Shown here in pieces: positions 6,664 to 13,447 of a DNA stretch of 13,447 bases. The stretch is from Veillonella sp. (lineage in GTDB: Bacteria; Bacillota; Negativicutes; Veillonellales; Veillonellaceae). Within the stretch, counting starts at the first letter, position 1. The number at the start of each line of letters is the position of its first letter. The position numbers were made by a program, and so were the translations under genes. The notes under the pieces were generated by a model that saw nothing but the letters and a program-made list of their open reading frames with translations, was not told where the DNA came from and ran no database searches. The stretch spans positions 1-13,447 of the forward strand of contig JAIITD010000034.1 of the NCBI GenBank assembly GCA_022737715.1, given 5' to 3'.

Positions 6664-7830
6664 TTATAAGGCACGTGTCAAAATTTCGCGAGCTACTTCT
6701 GGTGTTACGTCACCTTTTTCACCAAGTCGAGTCATACCATGGTCTTCTAATTGTTTCACAATTTTATCGACTGCTTCAACACCAAGACCATAATCTTTCA
6801 AATGGGTAGATACGCCAAGAGACTCGAAGAATTCACGAGTTTTAGCGATAGCCTTATCCGCTTTTTCTTCCTTTGTACCTTCTGTAATGTGCCATACACG
6901 TGTAGCATATTGGGCCAATTTATCAAGCTTGTCGGCTTTTTTCACTTCTAACAACGCAGGCAATACAATAGCCAATGTAATACCATGGTCAAGATGGTAA
7001 GCCGCCGTTAACTCATGACCGATAAGATGTGTGGCCCAGTCTTGTGGCACACCGGCACCGATTAAGCCATTTAACGCCAAGGTAGAGGCCCACACGTGGT
7101 TAGCGCGAATGTCGTAGTTTTCTGGATTTTCTACTGTTTCTTTACCGATTTCAATCATAGTTTTCAAAATGCCTTCACTAAAACGATCTTGAATACGGCC
7201 GTCTACAGGATATGTTAAATATTGCTCTGTCGTATGTACAAAGGTATCGATAACGCCATTCTTAACTTGTTTTTCTGGCAATGTGAAAGTCAATGTAGGA
7301 TCGAGCATAGAGAACTTAGGGAATACTAAGCTACTGAACACAGGGAACTTACCATCACCATAGGTAATAACAGCCCCATTGTTCATTTCGGAGCCTGTGG
7401 CAGGGAGTGTCATAACTGTACCAAATGGCAATGGTTTTGGTACCATTTCTACCGGAACCTCTGGCACCCCAGCTTTCATAACATCAATAACAGGGCCATC
7501 ATAAGTAGCCCCCATAACGATGAGCTTTGTAGCGTCTACTACAGAACCACCGCCTACTGCGAGGACAAAATCTACGCCATGTTCTTTAATGAAAGCAACG
7601 GCACGTTCACATGTTTCAAGAGATGGGTTTGGTTCAATGCCGCCGAATTGTTCCACCTTGCGGTTACCAAGAGCTGCTACAATGCGGTCAATAAGGCCAC
7701 TGCGCACAGCGGAGCCCCCACCATACGTAATAAGCACCTTTGCATCCCTTGGTACTAATGTATCTAATTCACCTAAACGATCTTTACCGAATACGATATG
7801 TGTAGGGTTATAAAAATCAAAATTAAACAT
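6664..7830 (-). CDS. Iron-containing alcohol dehydrogenase (YqhD/butanol dehydrogenase type)
   Basis: A 388-residue group III alcohol dehydrogenase that interconverts aldehydes and alcohols with NAD(P)H. Residues about 1-185 form the nucleotide-binding domain with GGGS at 37-40 and GGGSVVD at 93-99. The C-terminal helical domain carries the metal ligands Asp195 and His199 (IDTFVHT), His268 (ATHLIGHE) and His282 (LDHG). These are one residue offset from the four ligands of E. coli YqhD, so the site looks intact and probably binds Fe2+ or Zn2+. Length and architecture match the BDH/YqhD branch, which is usually NADPH-linked, an inference for this copy. AGGAGG sits six bases before the ATG. The gene is monocistronic, with its own terminator and an extended -10 box. 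Confidence 0.93.
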   Translation of the reverse strand: MFNFDFYNPTHIVFGKDRLGELDTLVPRDAKVLITYGGGSAVRSGLIDRIVAALGNRKVEQFGGIEPNPSLETCERAVAFIKEHGVDFVLAVGGGSVVDATKLIVMGATYDGPVIDVMKAGVPEVPVEMVPKPLPFGTVMTLPATGSEMNNGAVITYGDGKFPVFSSLVFPKFSMLDPTLTFTLPEKQVKNGVIDTFVHTTEQYLTYPVDGRIQDRFSEGILKTMIEIGKETVENPENYDIRANHVWASTLALNGLIGAGVPQDWATHLIGHELTAAYHLDHGITLAIVLPALLEVKKADKLDKLAQYATRVWHITEGTKEEKADKAIAKTREFFESLGVSTHLKDYGLGVEAVDKIVKQLEDHGMTRLGEKGDVTPEVAREILTRAL

Positions 7831-7890
7831 AAGAACCTCCTATGTATTATGTTTATATTCCAGCACTTTAGTTGTGTAAAACTTATCTGT

Positions 7891-7899
7891 ATTATATCA
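7891..7899 (-). promoter_or_regulatory. Extended -10 promoter of the alcohol dehydrogenase gene
   Basis: TGATATAAT on the minus strand is a full extended -10 element about 60 bases before the start codon. No good -35 hexamer accompanies it. The same nonamer occurs before the aldo/keto reductase gene. Confidence 0.55.
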
Positions 7900-8009
7900 T
7901 ATTTCGATTTTTTTAGATATGTATTAATAATCCACTTCACCATTATCCGAAGAGCCATAGTTTTATTCTATAGATAACCAGTATATTTTACTCTATATAC
8001 AAAATCCCA

Positions 8010-8038
8010 TTCACATGATAGGATATCTATATTATATG
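8010..8038 (+). promoter_or_regulatory. Probable promoter of metQ
   Basis: TTCACA (8010-8015) and TATATG (8033-8038) are separated by 17 bases and lie just before the ribosome binding site, leaving a very short leader. An inverted repeat GTATAT/ATATAC with an 8-base spacer (7981-8000) lies ten bases upstream and could bind a regulator. No SAM riboswitch or T-box structure is visible in the short leader. Confidence 0.4.
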
Positions 8039-8059
8039 TATTTAGAAAGGGATGTTATC

Positions 8060-8875
8060 ATGAAATTAAAGAAATTTATTGCCCCTCTTCTCGTTGGCGT
8101 TCTCGCATTCGCCATCGCAGGTTGCGGCAGCAATACACAAACGAATAATACGCCAAAGGAAATTAAAATCGGTGCCACCGCTGGCCCTCACGCTCAAGTA
8201 GCAGAAGCGGTAGCTAAAGAGGCTCAAAAGCAAGGTATTAACCTCAAAGTTGTTGAATTCTCCGATTATGTAACACCGGACAAAGCATTGGCTGATGGAG
8301 ATATTCAACTCAACGCATACCAACATGTTCCATTTATGGAAAACTTTAACAAACAAAATGGTTCCGACCTTGTAGCTATTGGCAAAACGATTTTAATGCC
8401 TATGGGATTGTATAGTAACTCTGTACACAGCGCACAAGATGTACCAAACGGTGCTATCGTAGCTATTCCTAACGATCCAACCAATGGTGGTCGCGGCCTT
8501 GCATTACTTGCTAAAGCCGGCCTTATTACATTGAAAGAAGGCGTTGGTTTCAAAGCAACTGTTGCAGATATTACATCTAACCCTAAAAATCTACAAATTC
8601 AAGAACTAGAAGCAGCACAATTGCCTCGCAGTCTTGATGATGTAGCCGTAGCAGCTATCCCTATGAACTATGTTCAAAGCGCAGGCCTTAACGTAGAAAA
8701 ACAAGGATTCTTCTTAGAACCAAAGGATGAACCATTAGCTGTTATGATTCTCGCTGTACGCAGCCAAGATAAAGATAACGAAACATACAAGAAAATTGCC
8801 GATATTTATAAGTCTGAAGCAATCAAGAAATTTATTGATGAAACCTTTAAAGGCTCCATTACATCGGCCAATTAA
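8060..8875 (+). CDS. metQ: MetQ/NlpA family methionine-binding lipoprotein
   Basis: The substrate-binding component of a MetNIQ-type ABC importer for D- and L-methionine, 271 residues. Residues 1-22 form a lipoprotein signal with lipobox AIAGC, so Cys22 is the lipidation site. The mature part shows family blocks KIGATAGPHAQVAEAV, NAYQHVPFM near residue 95, IPNDPTNGGRGLALL near 137 and the C-terminal YKSEAIKKFIDETFKGS. The start is ATG 8060, placed by an AAAGG site nine bases upstream; the frame extends further up to 8015, but that would bury the signal peptide. No metN ATPase or metI permease gene adjoins it, so the subunits must come from another locus, or this is an extra binding protein with its own specificity. 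It has its own strong terminator. Confidence 0.92.
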   Translation: MKLKKFIAPLLVGVLAFAIAGCGSNTQTNNTPKEIKIGATAGPHAQVAEAVAKEAQKQGINLKVVEFSDYVTPDKALADGDIQLNAYQHVPFMENFNKQNGSDLVAIGKTILMPMGLYSNSVHSAQDVPNGAIVAIPNDPTNGGRGLALLAKAGLITLKEGVGFKATVADITSNPKNLQIQELEAAQLPRSLDDVAVAAIPMNYVQSAGLNVEKQGFFLEPKDEPLAVMILAVRSQDKDNETYKKIADIYKSEAIKKFIDETFKGSITSAN

Positions 8876-8883
8876 TACACAAG

Positions 8884-8917
8884 AATCTCCATCCTCTTTA
8901 GGATGGAGATTTTTTTG
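8884..8917 (+). terminator. Strong intrinsic terminator of metQ
   Basis: A perfect 12-base stem (8884-8895 with 8900-8911, core CTCCATCCT/AGGATGGAG) with a CTTT loop is followed by a run of T. It starts nine bases after the metQ stop codon. Confidence 0.93.
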
Positions 8918-8930
8918 TTATGGTCATACA

Positions 8931-8968
8931 TATAAAAACAAACAACGCCCTAGAATATAGAGCGTTGT
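8931..8968 (-). terminator. Intrinsic terminator of the Fe-S nitroreductase gene
   Basis: ACAACGC (8942-8948) pairs with GCGTTGT (8962-8968), with partial pairing extending inward. On the minus strand the stem runs into TTTGTTTTTAT. It lies 13 bases after the gene's stop codon and back to back with the metQ terminator. Confidence 0.82.
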
Positions 8969-8981
8969 GCATAATGTCGTA

Positions 8982-9797
8982 TTATTCTTCTGTATCAAAT
9001 GTAACATCCAAAGGTTGACGTTCCACAATATTGCGATAACGAACTTTTGGATAGCCCATTAAAATGCCACCAGCGATGATTTTATCATCTGGCACACCTA
9101 ATAATTCCAATAGTGGTTCATACTCAGCTTCGCCAGCATGTTCAAAGAACCCAGCCCAGCAAGTACCGAGCCCTAATGTTGGTGCATATAACTCTGCATA
9201 AGACAAGCAGGAATGCCCGCTATCATGAGTACGGTGAATATCTTTTTTAGAACCGATGGCCACTACTAACGCAGGCGCATCGCGCAAGATATATTCCTTG
9301 CCCTTATCTACCTCAGCTTGTGCTGCACGAGCATAAAGACGCATAATCGGCACAGTTTTCGCAGCTAAATGCATCCACTCAAGAACGAGATCAGCAATGC
9401 GGCGCAACTTTTGTTTGTCCCGAATTACAATATAGGAAATACCTTGTGTATTTGTTGCTGTTGGAGCCATTCTCGCAACGTTTAACACCTTGCGAATAAG
9501 CTCAGCAGGAACTGGTTTATTTTGATAATTACGAATAGAGCGACGGCTGCGCAAGAATAACTCAGCTTGCTCTGGCGTTAATTTTTGTTCTTTTGTGATA
9601 TCAATTTGCTCTTTACGTGGTGTCATATCACTATCAAGAGCAAGCGTTGGGCATACGGAAATACAATGCCCACAGGAGATACAACCTCCCTTGCCAGTCA
9701 CAGGCCCATTCTCGGACATCACTAGCAAGCCTGTCGGACAGTCAGCTACGCAAAGGCCGCATCGTGTACAGACTTCTGTATTGACGGTAAATAACAT
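8982..9797 (-). CDS. Ferredoxin-nitroreductase fusion (4Fe-4S NAD(P)H/FMN oxidoreductase)
   Basis: A 271-residue fusion of an N-terminal 2[4Fe-4S] ferredoxin domain and an FMN-binding nitroreductase domain. Cys10, 13, 16, 20 and Cys39, 42, 45, 49 form two complete CxxCxxCxxxC clusters. The nitroreductase part starts near residue 77 with RSRRSIRNYQNKPVP, the usual FMN-phosphate-binding start, and continues with ARMAPTATNTQ. Later come a central APALVV block and a C-terminal MGYPKVRY. Such fusions can pass electrons from ferredoxin to flavin; the physiological substrate is unknown. ATG 9797 is chosen because GGAGG lies nine bases upstream and the protein then begins right at the ferredoxin domain. 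The frame also extends upstream to 9842, which is not supported. Its apparent promoter lies in the left arm of a large inverted repeat. Confidence 0.9.
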   Translation of the reverse strand: MLFTVNTEVCTRCGLCVADCPTGLLVMSENGPVTGKGGCISCGHCISVCPTLALDSDMTPRKEQIDITKEQKLTPEQAELFLRSRRSIRNYQNKPVPAELIRKVLNVARMAPTATNTQGISYIVIRDKQKLRRIADLVLEWMHLAAKTVPIMRLYARAAQAEVDKGKEYILRDAPALVVAIGSKKDIHRTHDSGHSCLSYAELYAPTLGLGTCWAGFFEHAGEAEYEPLLELLGVPDDKIIAGGILMGYPKVRYRNIVERQPLDVTFDTEE

Positions 9798-9820
9798 CTG
9801 ATAAATCCTCCAAACACTAC

Positions 9821-10100
9821 TATAAAGCCTATTATAACACAATCAATCAAGGGTTATCTAGGCAACATATACTTTTCAAGGTTATTCTCCCTATTTTGAT
9901 GGGGCCCCATTTCATTTCTACAACCTAGTTAAAAAAGTACGAATATACTTGCTTGCTCCGTCCTTCGCAAAGTCGCTGCACAAGTATATTCGTACTTTTT
10001 TATAACCATATTTATAAAGGCGTCCCATCAAAATAGAACTACACACTTTAAACACATAACACCTAGATAACCCGATTGATTTATATAAAAAGGCTTTAAA
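9821..10100. repeat. Large nested inverted repeat, MITE-like, non-coding
   Basis: Three pairs of arms nest in register. The outer pair is TATAAAGCCT plus AATCAATC-AA-GGGTTATCTAGG (9821-9862) against CCTAGATAACCC-GATTGATT plus AGGCTTTAAA (10062-10100). The middle pair is CTATTTTGATGGG (9891-9903) against CCCATCAAAATAG (10024-10036). The inner pair is a perfect 22-base stem, 9930-9951 against 9981-10002, with core AAGTACGAATATACTTG and a 29-base loop. The unpaired parts between arms have diverged. There is no open reading frame of note. Together this is the layout of a miniature inverted-repeat element or a decayed long palindrome. Flanks TACTA (9818-9822) and AACTA (10099-10103) hint weakly at a target duplication just outside TAAAGCCT/AGGCTTTA. 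Confidence 0.75.
9831..9836 (-). promoter_or_regulatory. Probable -10 box of the nitroreductase gene
   Basis: TATAAT on the minus strand is about 34 bases before the start codon and lies within the outer left arm of the inverted repeat. At 17 bases upstream the -35 region reads AGATAA, a poor match. The element itself thus seems to provide, or to have landed in, the promoter. Confidence 0.45.
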
Positions 10101-10101
10101 C

Positions 10102-10211
10102 TAATGGCGCCACGCCCTCCATCTGGAAGAAGCTAGCCTGCGGCTAGGCTTTAGAGTAGTGATGCCATGCCCACCGTAGGGGAAGGACTAGCCGAAGGCT
10201 AGTCTCTCCCT
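10102..10211. repeat. Two tandem diverged 55-bp hairpin units
   Basis: Unit 1 (10102-10156) and unit 2 (10157-10211) align without gaps, sharing about two thirds of bases over their first 50 positions (TAATGGCGCCACGCCC versus TAGTGATGCCATGCCC at the start). Both contain the same stem CTAGCC/GGCTAG at the same offset but with different loops, TGC and GAA. In unit 2 the stem extends to GACTAGCC/GGCTAGTC and is flanked by GGGGAAGG (10180-10187) pairing with CCTTTCCCC. The stretch is GC-rich against AT-rich surroundings and has no reading frame. Conservation of the stem with a changed loop suggests a structure matters, or a common origin as a REP-like element. Confidence 0.6.
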
Positions 10212-10222
10212 TTCCCCATCAC

Positions 10223-10252
10223 ATAAAAGCATATTTACTCAAATGCTTTTAT
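10223..10252 (-). terminator. Hairpin overlapping the end of the sulfite/nitrite reductase gene
   Basis: ATAAAAGCAT (10223-10232) and ATGCTTTTAT (10243-10252) are perfect 10-base arms. The reductase TAA stop lies in the loop. On the minus strand the stem ends in TTTTAT, so it may be a weak terminator; the stem is AT-rich, and the GC-rich hairpins beyond may do the real work. Confidence 0.45.
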
Positions 10253-11788
10253 AAGTTCCATGTATTGAGCTTTATGAGTCAATCGCCAAGATCCAAAATC
10301 CGCTTCTGGTGCTTCATTAAGAACATTCGCTAGTGCCTCCATAAATGCAGGAATCTTTTCTGCTACAATATTCCCTGCCATTTTACCAAAGCTTTCAGAA
10401 CCCATATGTTCCGAACCACCATCTACGATGATGAAAGCAGGTTGAGGTTTCTTATCTACGAGTTTTACAGCACCATGAAAACCAATTTCCCCAATTTGAT
10501 GTGTTCCACAAGAGTGTGGGCAACCAGAAATATGTAATCGTGGCAATTTTTTCGTATCAATGCCTTTTTCTTCAAGATGATCAAAAATGGCCTTTAATAA
10601 ACCATTAGAATCTTGCATGCCGATTTGACATACTGTAGAGCCTACACAAGACACGGAACGACGAAAATCATCGCGTGCACTATCATCTGTTAATTCCGCA
10701 ATTTTTCTAGCTTCATCGGCTGTCAAATTGATGAAATATAATGCTTCATCCGGTGCAATGCGCGCCTCCACTTGGTCGAGTGTAACGGCATAATCTAGGG
10801 CCGCCAATAGATGTTCAACGTTCGCATCACCGCCAACGGGATGATATTCCACATAGTAAAGGCCTTCTTGTTTTTGACGATGAATGCGATGATTTATAAC
10901 CGAATCATCACGCTTGCCGATTTTCGTAATTTCATAGGCATAATCAGCAGGATTAATGGTCAATTTTTCAACTTCTTTCACCATTGCTAATGTTTCTTCA
11001 TAGGTTTTGATGAAAGCTTCCGCGCCTCCCATTTCTGCCGGCATATAGCGAGTACGTGCTTTGCCGCGATTTTTAAAATTGCCATGGTTTGCAAAGACCA
11101 TAAGCATGGCTTTCACATGGTACAACACATCTTCCGGTTGTACATCACGCGCTACAGGAATACCGATGCGAGGATTAGGCCCAATGCCACCACACGCGTA
11201 TACATCAAAGGTATTGTGTTTCGTTAAATTAAAACCAAGATCCTTAAATGTAGCATGCGGCGTACTATCAAATCCATTATCGATGCCCATTTTAAATTTG
11301 CGTGGAATTTTGATATAAAACATTTGCTCCATAAGGAATTCGCTTATAGCCGTCGCATAAGGAGAAATATCAAAGGTCTCGCGAGGATCAATGCCGCGTA
11401 AAATACTGGCTACTACATTTGGATTATCACCGCCTGCACCGCGATTATAAATGCCATGTTCATAACATTCCTTGAAGAGTTGTAAAATAGTTTCCCCATC
11501 GAGTCCATGCATTTGTAAGCATTGACCGGTTGTGAAATGAATATGTGTAAGATTGTACTTGCGGATAGTATCTGCTAAGAATCGCATTTGTTCTTGTTTG
11601 ATGCGACCACAATTAAAACGCCAACGGCTCATACCCGTAGCAGCACCACGTTCAGCATAGCTACCATATGCGCCGGACTGCCCCTTATAATCCGCAATAG
11701 ACATCTCTTTCTTATAAAACTTGCGTGTCATATCTTCAAACTTTGGATAATCTGCAATTAAACGTTCTTTTACTTCTTCTGTAATCAT
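10235..11788 (-). CDS. Sirohaem 4Fe-4S sulfite/nitrite reductase
   Basis: A 517-residue member of the sirohaem reductase family, which carries out six-electron reduction of sulfite to sulfide or nitrite to ammonia, probably with ferredoxin as donor. Two ferredoxin-like half domains are visible, the first containing RWRFNCGRIKQEQMRFLAD (55-73). The cluster and sirohaem ligands are complete: Cys381 and Cys387 in SCVGSTVC, and Cys423 and Cys427 in SGCPHSCGTH, with Cys427 the expected bridge to sirohaem. The length fits the single-chain assimilatory type rather than DsrAB. ATG 11788 is preferred since GAGGT lies about seven bases upstream; an ATG at 11821 would add 11 residues without a ribosome binding site. 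Sulfite versus nitrite cannot be decided from sequence, but the cystine transporter next door favours a sulfur role. Confidence 0.9.
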   Translation of the reverse strand: MITEEVKERLIADYPKFEDMTRKFYKKEMSIADYKGQSGAYGSYAERGAATGMSRWRFNCGRIKQEQMRFLADTIRKYNLTHIHFTTGQCLQMHGLDGETILQLFKECYEHGIYNRGAGGDNPNVVASILRGIDPRETFDISPYATAISEFLMEQMFYIKIPRKFKMGIDNGFDSTPHATFKDLGFNLTKHNTFDVYACGGIGPNPRIGIPVARDVQPEDVLYHVKAMLMVFANHGNFKNRGKARTRYMPAEMGGAEAFIKTYEETLAMVKEVEKLTINPADYAYEITKIGKRDDSVINHRIHRQKQEGLYYVEYHPVGGDANVEHLLAALDYAVTLDQVEARIAPDEALYFINLTADEARKIAELTDDSARDDFRRSVSCVGSTVCQIGMQDSNGLLKAIFDHLEEKGIDTKKLPRLHISGCPHSCGTHQIGEIGFHGAVKLVDKKPQPAFIIVDGGSEHMGSESFGKMAGNIVAEKIPAFMEALANVLNEAPEADFGSWRLTHKAQYMELIKAFE

Positions 11789-11843
11789 AGTACTACCTCT
11801 TGGCTTATATTTATTAAGCATATATAGAAACTTTTATATGTAC

Positions 11844-11849
11844 ATTATA
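11844..11849 (-). promoter_or_regulatory. -10 box of the sulfite/nitrite reductase gene
   Basis: TATAAT on the minus strand lies about 55 bases before the start codon, preceded by TTTTCA at a short 15-base spacing. The weak -35 suits an activated promoter. Confidence 0.45.
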
Positions 11850-11855
11850 CGCTTA

Positions 11856-11931
11856 TGTAATACTTGAAAACGTATCCATAGTCACAATTATATATATAAA
11901 TATTTGTACTTTGATATTACAAAATGTAATA
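11856..11931. promoter_or_regulatory. Repeated TGTAATA half-sites upstream of the sulfite/nitrite reductase gene
   Basis: TATTACA-AAA-TGTAATA (11915-11931) is a perfect 7-base inverted repeat, upstream of the -10 box in transcriptional direction. A further TGTAATA is at 11856-11862 in the promoter spacer, and a related CATTACA lies near 11976. A dyad upstream plus a site near -35 is the pattern of LysR-type activators, which often control sulfur genes. AT-richness makes chance a real alternative. Confidence 0.35.
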
Positions 11932-12020
11932 ATAATTATTTTCGATTTCACCGAAGAAGGGTATACATCCAATTGCATTACAATCTATGCATTCTACTAC
12001 AACACATAGTCCAACTACGC

Positions 12021-12051
12021 AAAAAGCAGCAGACCTAATATCTGCTGCTTT
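12021..12051 (-). terminator. Intrinsic terminator of the cystine symporter gene
   Basis: AAAGCAGCAGA (12023-12033) and TCTGCTGCTTT (12041-12051) pair perfectly around a seven-base loop. On the minus strand the stem is followed by TTTTT. It lies 26 bases after the stop codon and separates this gene from the sulfite/nitrite reductase gene. Confidence 0.9.
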
Positions 12052-12076
12052 CACAATCAATATGATTATTTAACTA

Positions 12077-13438
12077 TTATTCCTCACCTTGTGTAGGATT
12101 GTTATACGCATCTTTATCAATAGTGCCCATAATTTTATCTACCACAAGTGCATTTGTTAAGGAACCAGATACGTTCAAGCATGTACGTCCCATGTCGATT
12201 AATGGATCGATAGCAAGGATTGGGCTGATGGATGTAAAGTATGCACCAAGACCAGTACCACTAAGGGATACGGATGCAGCCATTGTAGCCGTACCAGGAA
12301 CGCCTGCAATACCAACAGAACCAATAGCGATAACGATAACGCTCATGATGTACATTGTCAAATCAAATGGGATACCCGCTACATTAGAGATGTAAACTAC
12401 CACAAGAGCTGGGAATACGCCGGCACAACCTTGCATGCCTGCAGTAGTACCAAAGGATGCTACTGTATTAGCAGTTGTAGCATTTACGCCAAGACGTTTT
12501 GTCAATGTTTCAACAGTCAATGGCAATACGCCCATAGAGGAACGAGATGTGAAGGCCAACAATAATGGAGCCTTCGCTTTTTTAAAGTATGTAATCGGGT
12601 TGTAACCAAAGCTAGCAATTAAGATAGCTTGAACGACGAACATGATCAAAAGACCTACGTAAAGCAATACTACGAAAAGTCCCATATCGAGGATGGCTTG
12701 CAAGCCACGTGTCGCCAATGTAGATGCCAATAAAGCAACTACGCCGTATGGCATAAGGCCAATAATGAAATCGGCAACCCAGGAAATCAATTGATGAAGC
12801 TCATCAAATAACTTTGTAAAGATTTCCATGTTATTGGTGCCCGTTTGTTTTAAGAGACGGGCTACGCTGCCCAAGATGATGGCAAATACTACGATGCCAA
12901 TAACATTTGTTTCTGCAGCAGCTTGAATAGGATTGCTAGGAATCAAAGCGCGGAATGTATCCACCATCGGTTTGATTTCACGGATTTTTTTACCGGACTC
13001 AACAATATCAAAACCTTGACCTAATCCAAAAGCATTACCGAGGATAAGGCCTACGATAGCGGCTACAGCCACCATGCCGAGGTTAGTGGACACCATGGCA
13101 ACTACTAACTTCTTAAGATTAGCCCCTGCCTCCATGTGTAAAATAACATGGACAATGGAGATAAATACGATAGGAATAACAAGCATGCGGATTAAGTCGA
13201 TGAACCCACCACCCACAAGGGAGAACCACTTCGTACTTTCCTTGATGTAGACCACCTTAGACGGATCATCAGGAAAACCAGCAATAACTTGAATCGCTAT
13301 GCCTAATACGGCACCAACAATAGTGCCAATAATAACAAGATTACCAAAGGATGTGCCCTTGCGTTGCAACACATAAATACCGATTAAGGCAAGTACAAAT
13401 ACTGCGATAATACCAATACTCAATGAATTGCTTAGCAT
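12077..13438 (-). CDS. tcyP: Sodium/proton:L-cystine symporter, TcyP/YdjN type (SLC1/DAACS family)
   Basis: A 453-residue inner-membrane secondary transporter of the dicarboxylate/amino acid:cation symporter family. Eight hydrophobic segments and two re-entrant hairpins are expected. The HP1 serine-rich motif TSRSSMGVLP is at 297-306. The unwound TM7 motif reads FGTTAGMQGCAG (329-340) in place of the NMDGT motif of glutamate carriers, as in cystine carriers TcyP/YdjN. TM8 carries DPLIDMGRTCLNVSGS (411-426). Cystine specificity rests on these motifs and is likely but not proven. Import of cystine next to a sirohaem reductase suggests a sulfur supply locus, although a strong terminator separates the two genes. 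The ATG at 13438 has no ribosome binding site in the nine visible bases and the frame is open to the window end, so the true start could lie further upstream. Confidence 0.88.
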   Translation of the reverse strand: MLSNSLSIGIIAVFVLALIGIYVLQRKGTSFGNLVIIGTIVGAVLGIAIQVIAGFPDDPSKVVYIKESTKWFSLVGGGFIDLIRMLVIPIVFISIVHVILHMEAGANLKKLVVAMVSTNLGMVAVAAIVGLILGNAFGLGQGFDIVESGKKIREIKPMVDTFRALIPSNPIQAAAETNVIGIVVFAIILGSVARLLKQTGTNNMEIFTKLFDELHQLISWVADFIIGLMPYGVVALLASTLATRGLQAILDMGLFVVLLYVGLLIMFVVQAILIASFGYNPITYFKKAKAPLLLAFTSRSSMGVLPLTVETLTKRLGVNATTANTVASFGTTAGMQGCAGVFPALVVVYISNVAGIPFDLTMYIMSVIVIAIGSVGIAGVPGTATMAASVSLSGTGLGAYFTSISPILAIDPLIDMGRTCLNVSGSLTNALVVDKIMGTIDKDAYNNPTQGEE

Positions 13439-13447
13439 GAGGTAATC

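Noticed and set aside
7773..7958. Minus-strand 61-codon frame upstream of the alcohol dehydrogenase
   Set aside because: It overlaps the strong AGGAGG site, the start and the promoter of the dehydrogenase gene, and looks like translated AT-rich leader.
7831..8059. Possible SAM riboswitch or T-box before metQ
   Set aside because: No GNTG-type T-box motif, no S-box core and no leader terminator/antiterminator pair; the leader appears to be only about 15-20 bases.
9841..9850. Second FNR-type site (AATCAATCAA)
   Set aside because: On the minus strand it reads TTGATTGATT, two direct half-sites without the N4-spaced inverted partner, and it is explained by the repeat arm.
9899..9910. ATGGGGCCCCAT perfect palindrome as an operator
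   Set aside because: Twelve bases without flanking symmetry, lying at the middle-arm end of the larger repeat; more likely part of that element.
10184..10205. cUUCGg tetraloop hairpin on the minus strand
   Set aside because: The bases CTTCGG are present, but the flanking C-C cannot pair in that register; the best fold is an 8-base stem with a three-base loop.
9821..10211. CRISPR array
   Set aside because: The repeats are inverted or a single tandem pair of 55 bp with diverged sequence; there are no regularly spaced identical repeats and no cas genes.

Overview
The window looks like a stretch of chromosome from a low-GC, anaerobic, diderm Firmicute, most likely Veillonella or a close relative in the Negativicutes. 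This is an inference from gene content and protein style, not from a search. The signs are AT-rich intergenic DNA, strong GGAGG ribosome binding sites, TATAAT -10 boxes, a periplasmic RND-type adaptor lipoprotein (which implies an outer membrane), and several anaerobe-type redox enzymes. There is no insertion sequence, phage gene, CRISPR array, tRNA or rRNA. Nearly all coding space is occupied by eleven recognisable genes.

Layout. Positions 8-4332 hold four minus-strand genes. An efflux-type adaptor lipoprotein is followed by a DUF2156 protein, and the pair ends at a hairpin near 2181-2206. An Eis-like GNAT acetyltransferase is followed one base later by an RluA-type pseudouridine synthase. 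An aldo/keto reductase (4501-5352, plus strand) diverges from the adaptor gene. The shared promoter region holds a perfect TTGAT-N4-ATCAA palindrome, the consensus of FNR-type regulators. The reductase converges on the azlCD branched-chain amino acid exporter pair (5494-6526, minus), and a GC-rich folded element lies between the two. An iron-dependent alcohol dehydrogenase (6664-7830, minus) follows behind its own terminator.

The right part, 8060-13438, is largely about sulfur and reductive metabolism. It holds a solitary MetQ methionine-binding lipoprotein (plus), a ferredoxin-nitroreductase fusion, a sirohaem sulfite/nitrite reductase and a TcyP-type cystine symporter (all minus). A plausible reading is that the transporters bring in cystine and methionine while the reductase supplies sulfide, or detoxifies sulfite or nitrite. 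The genes are separately transcribed rather than in one operon.

The only gene-free stretch over 300 bases is 9798-10234. It is packed with structure: a roughly 280-bp nested inverted repeat (9821-10100) whose left arm supplies the apparent -10 box of the nitroreductase gene, then two diverged tandem 55-bp hairpin units (10102-10211), then a hairpin overlapping the end of the reductase gene. I see no clear new multi-gene system. The most unusual signals are this non-coding array, the FNR-type box on an efflux adaptor gene, and a ribosome binding site placed inside the 5' end of the DUF2156 reading frame that points to an AUU start.
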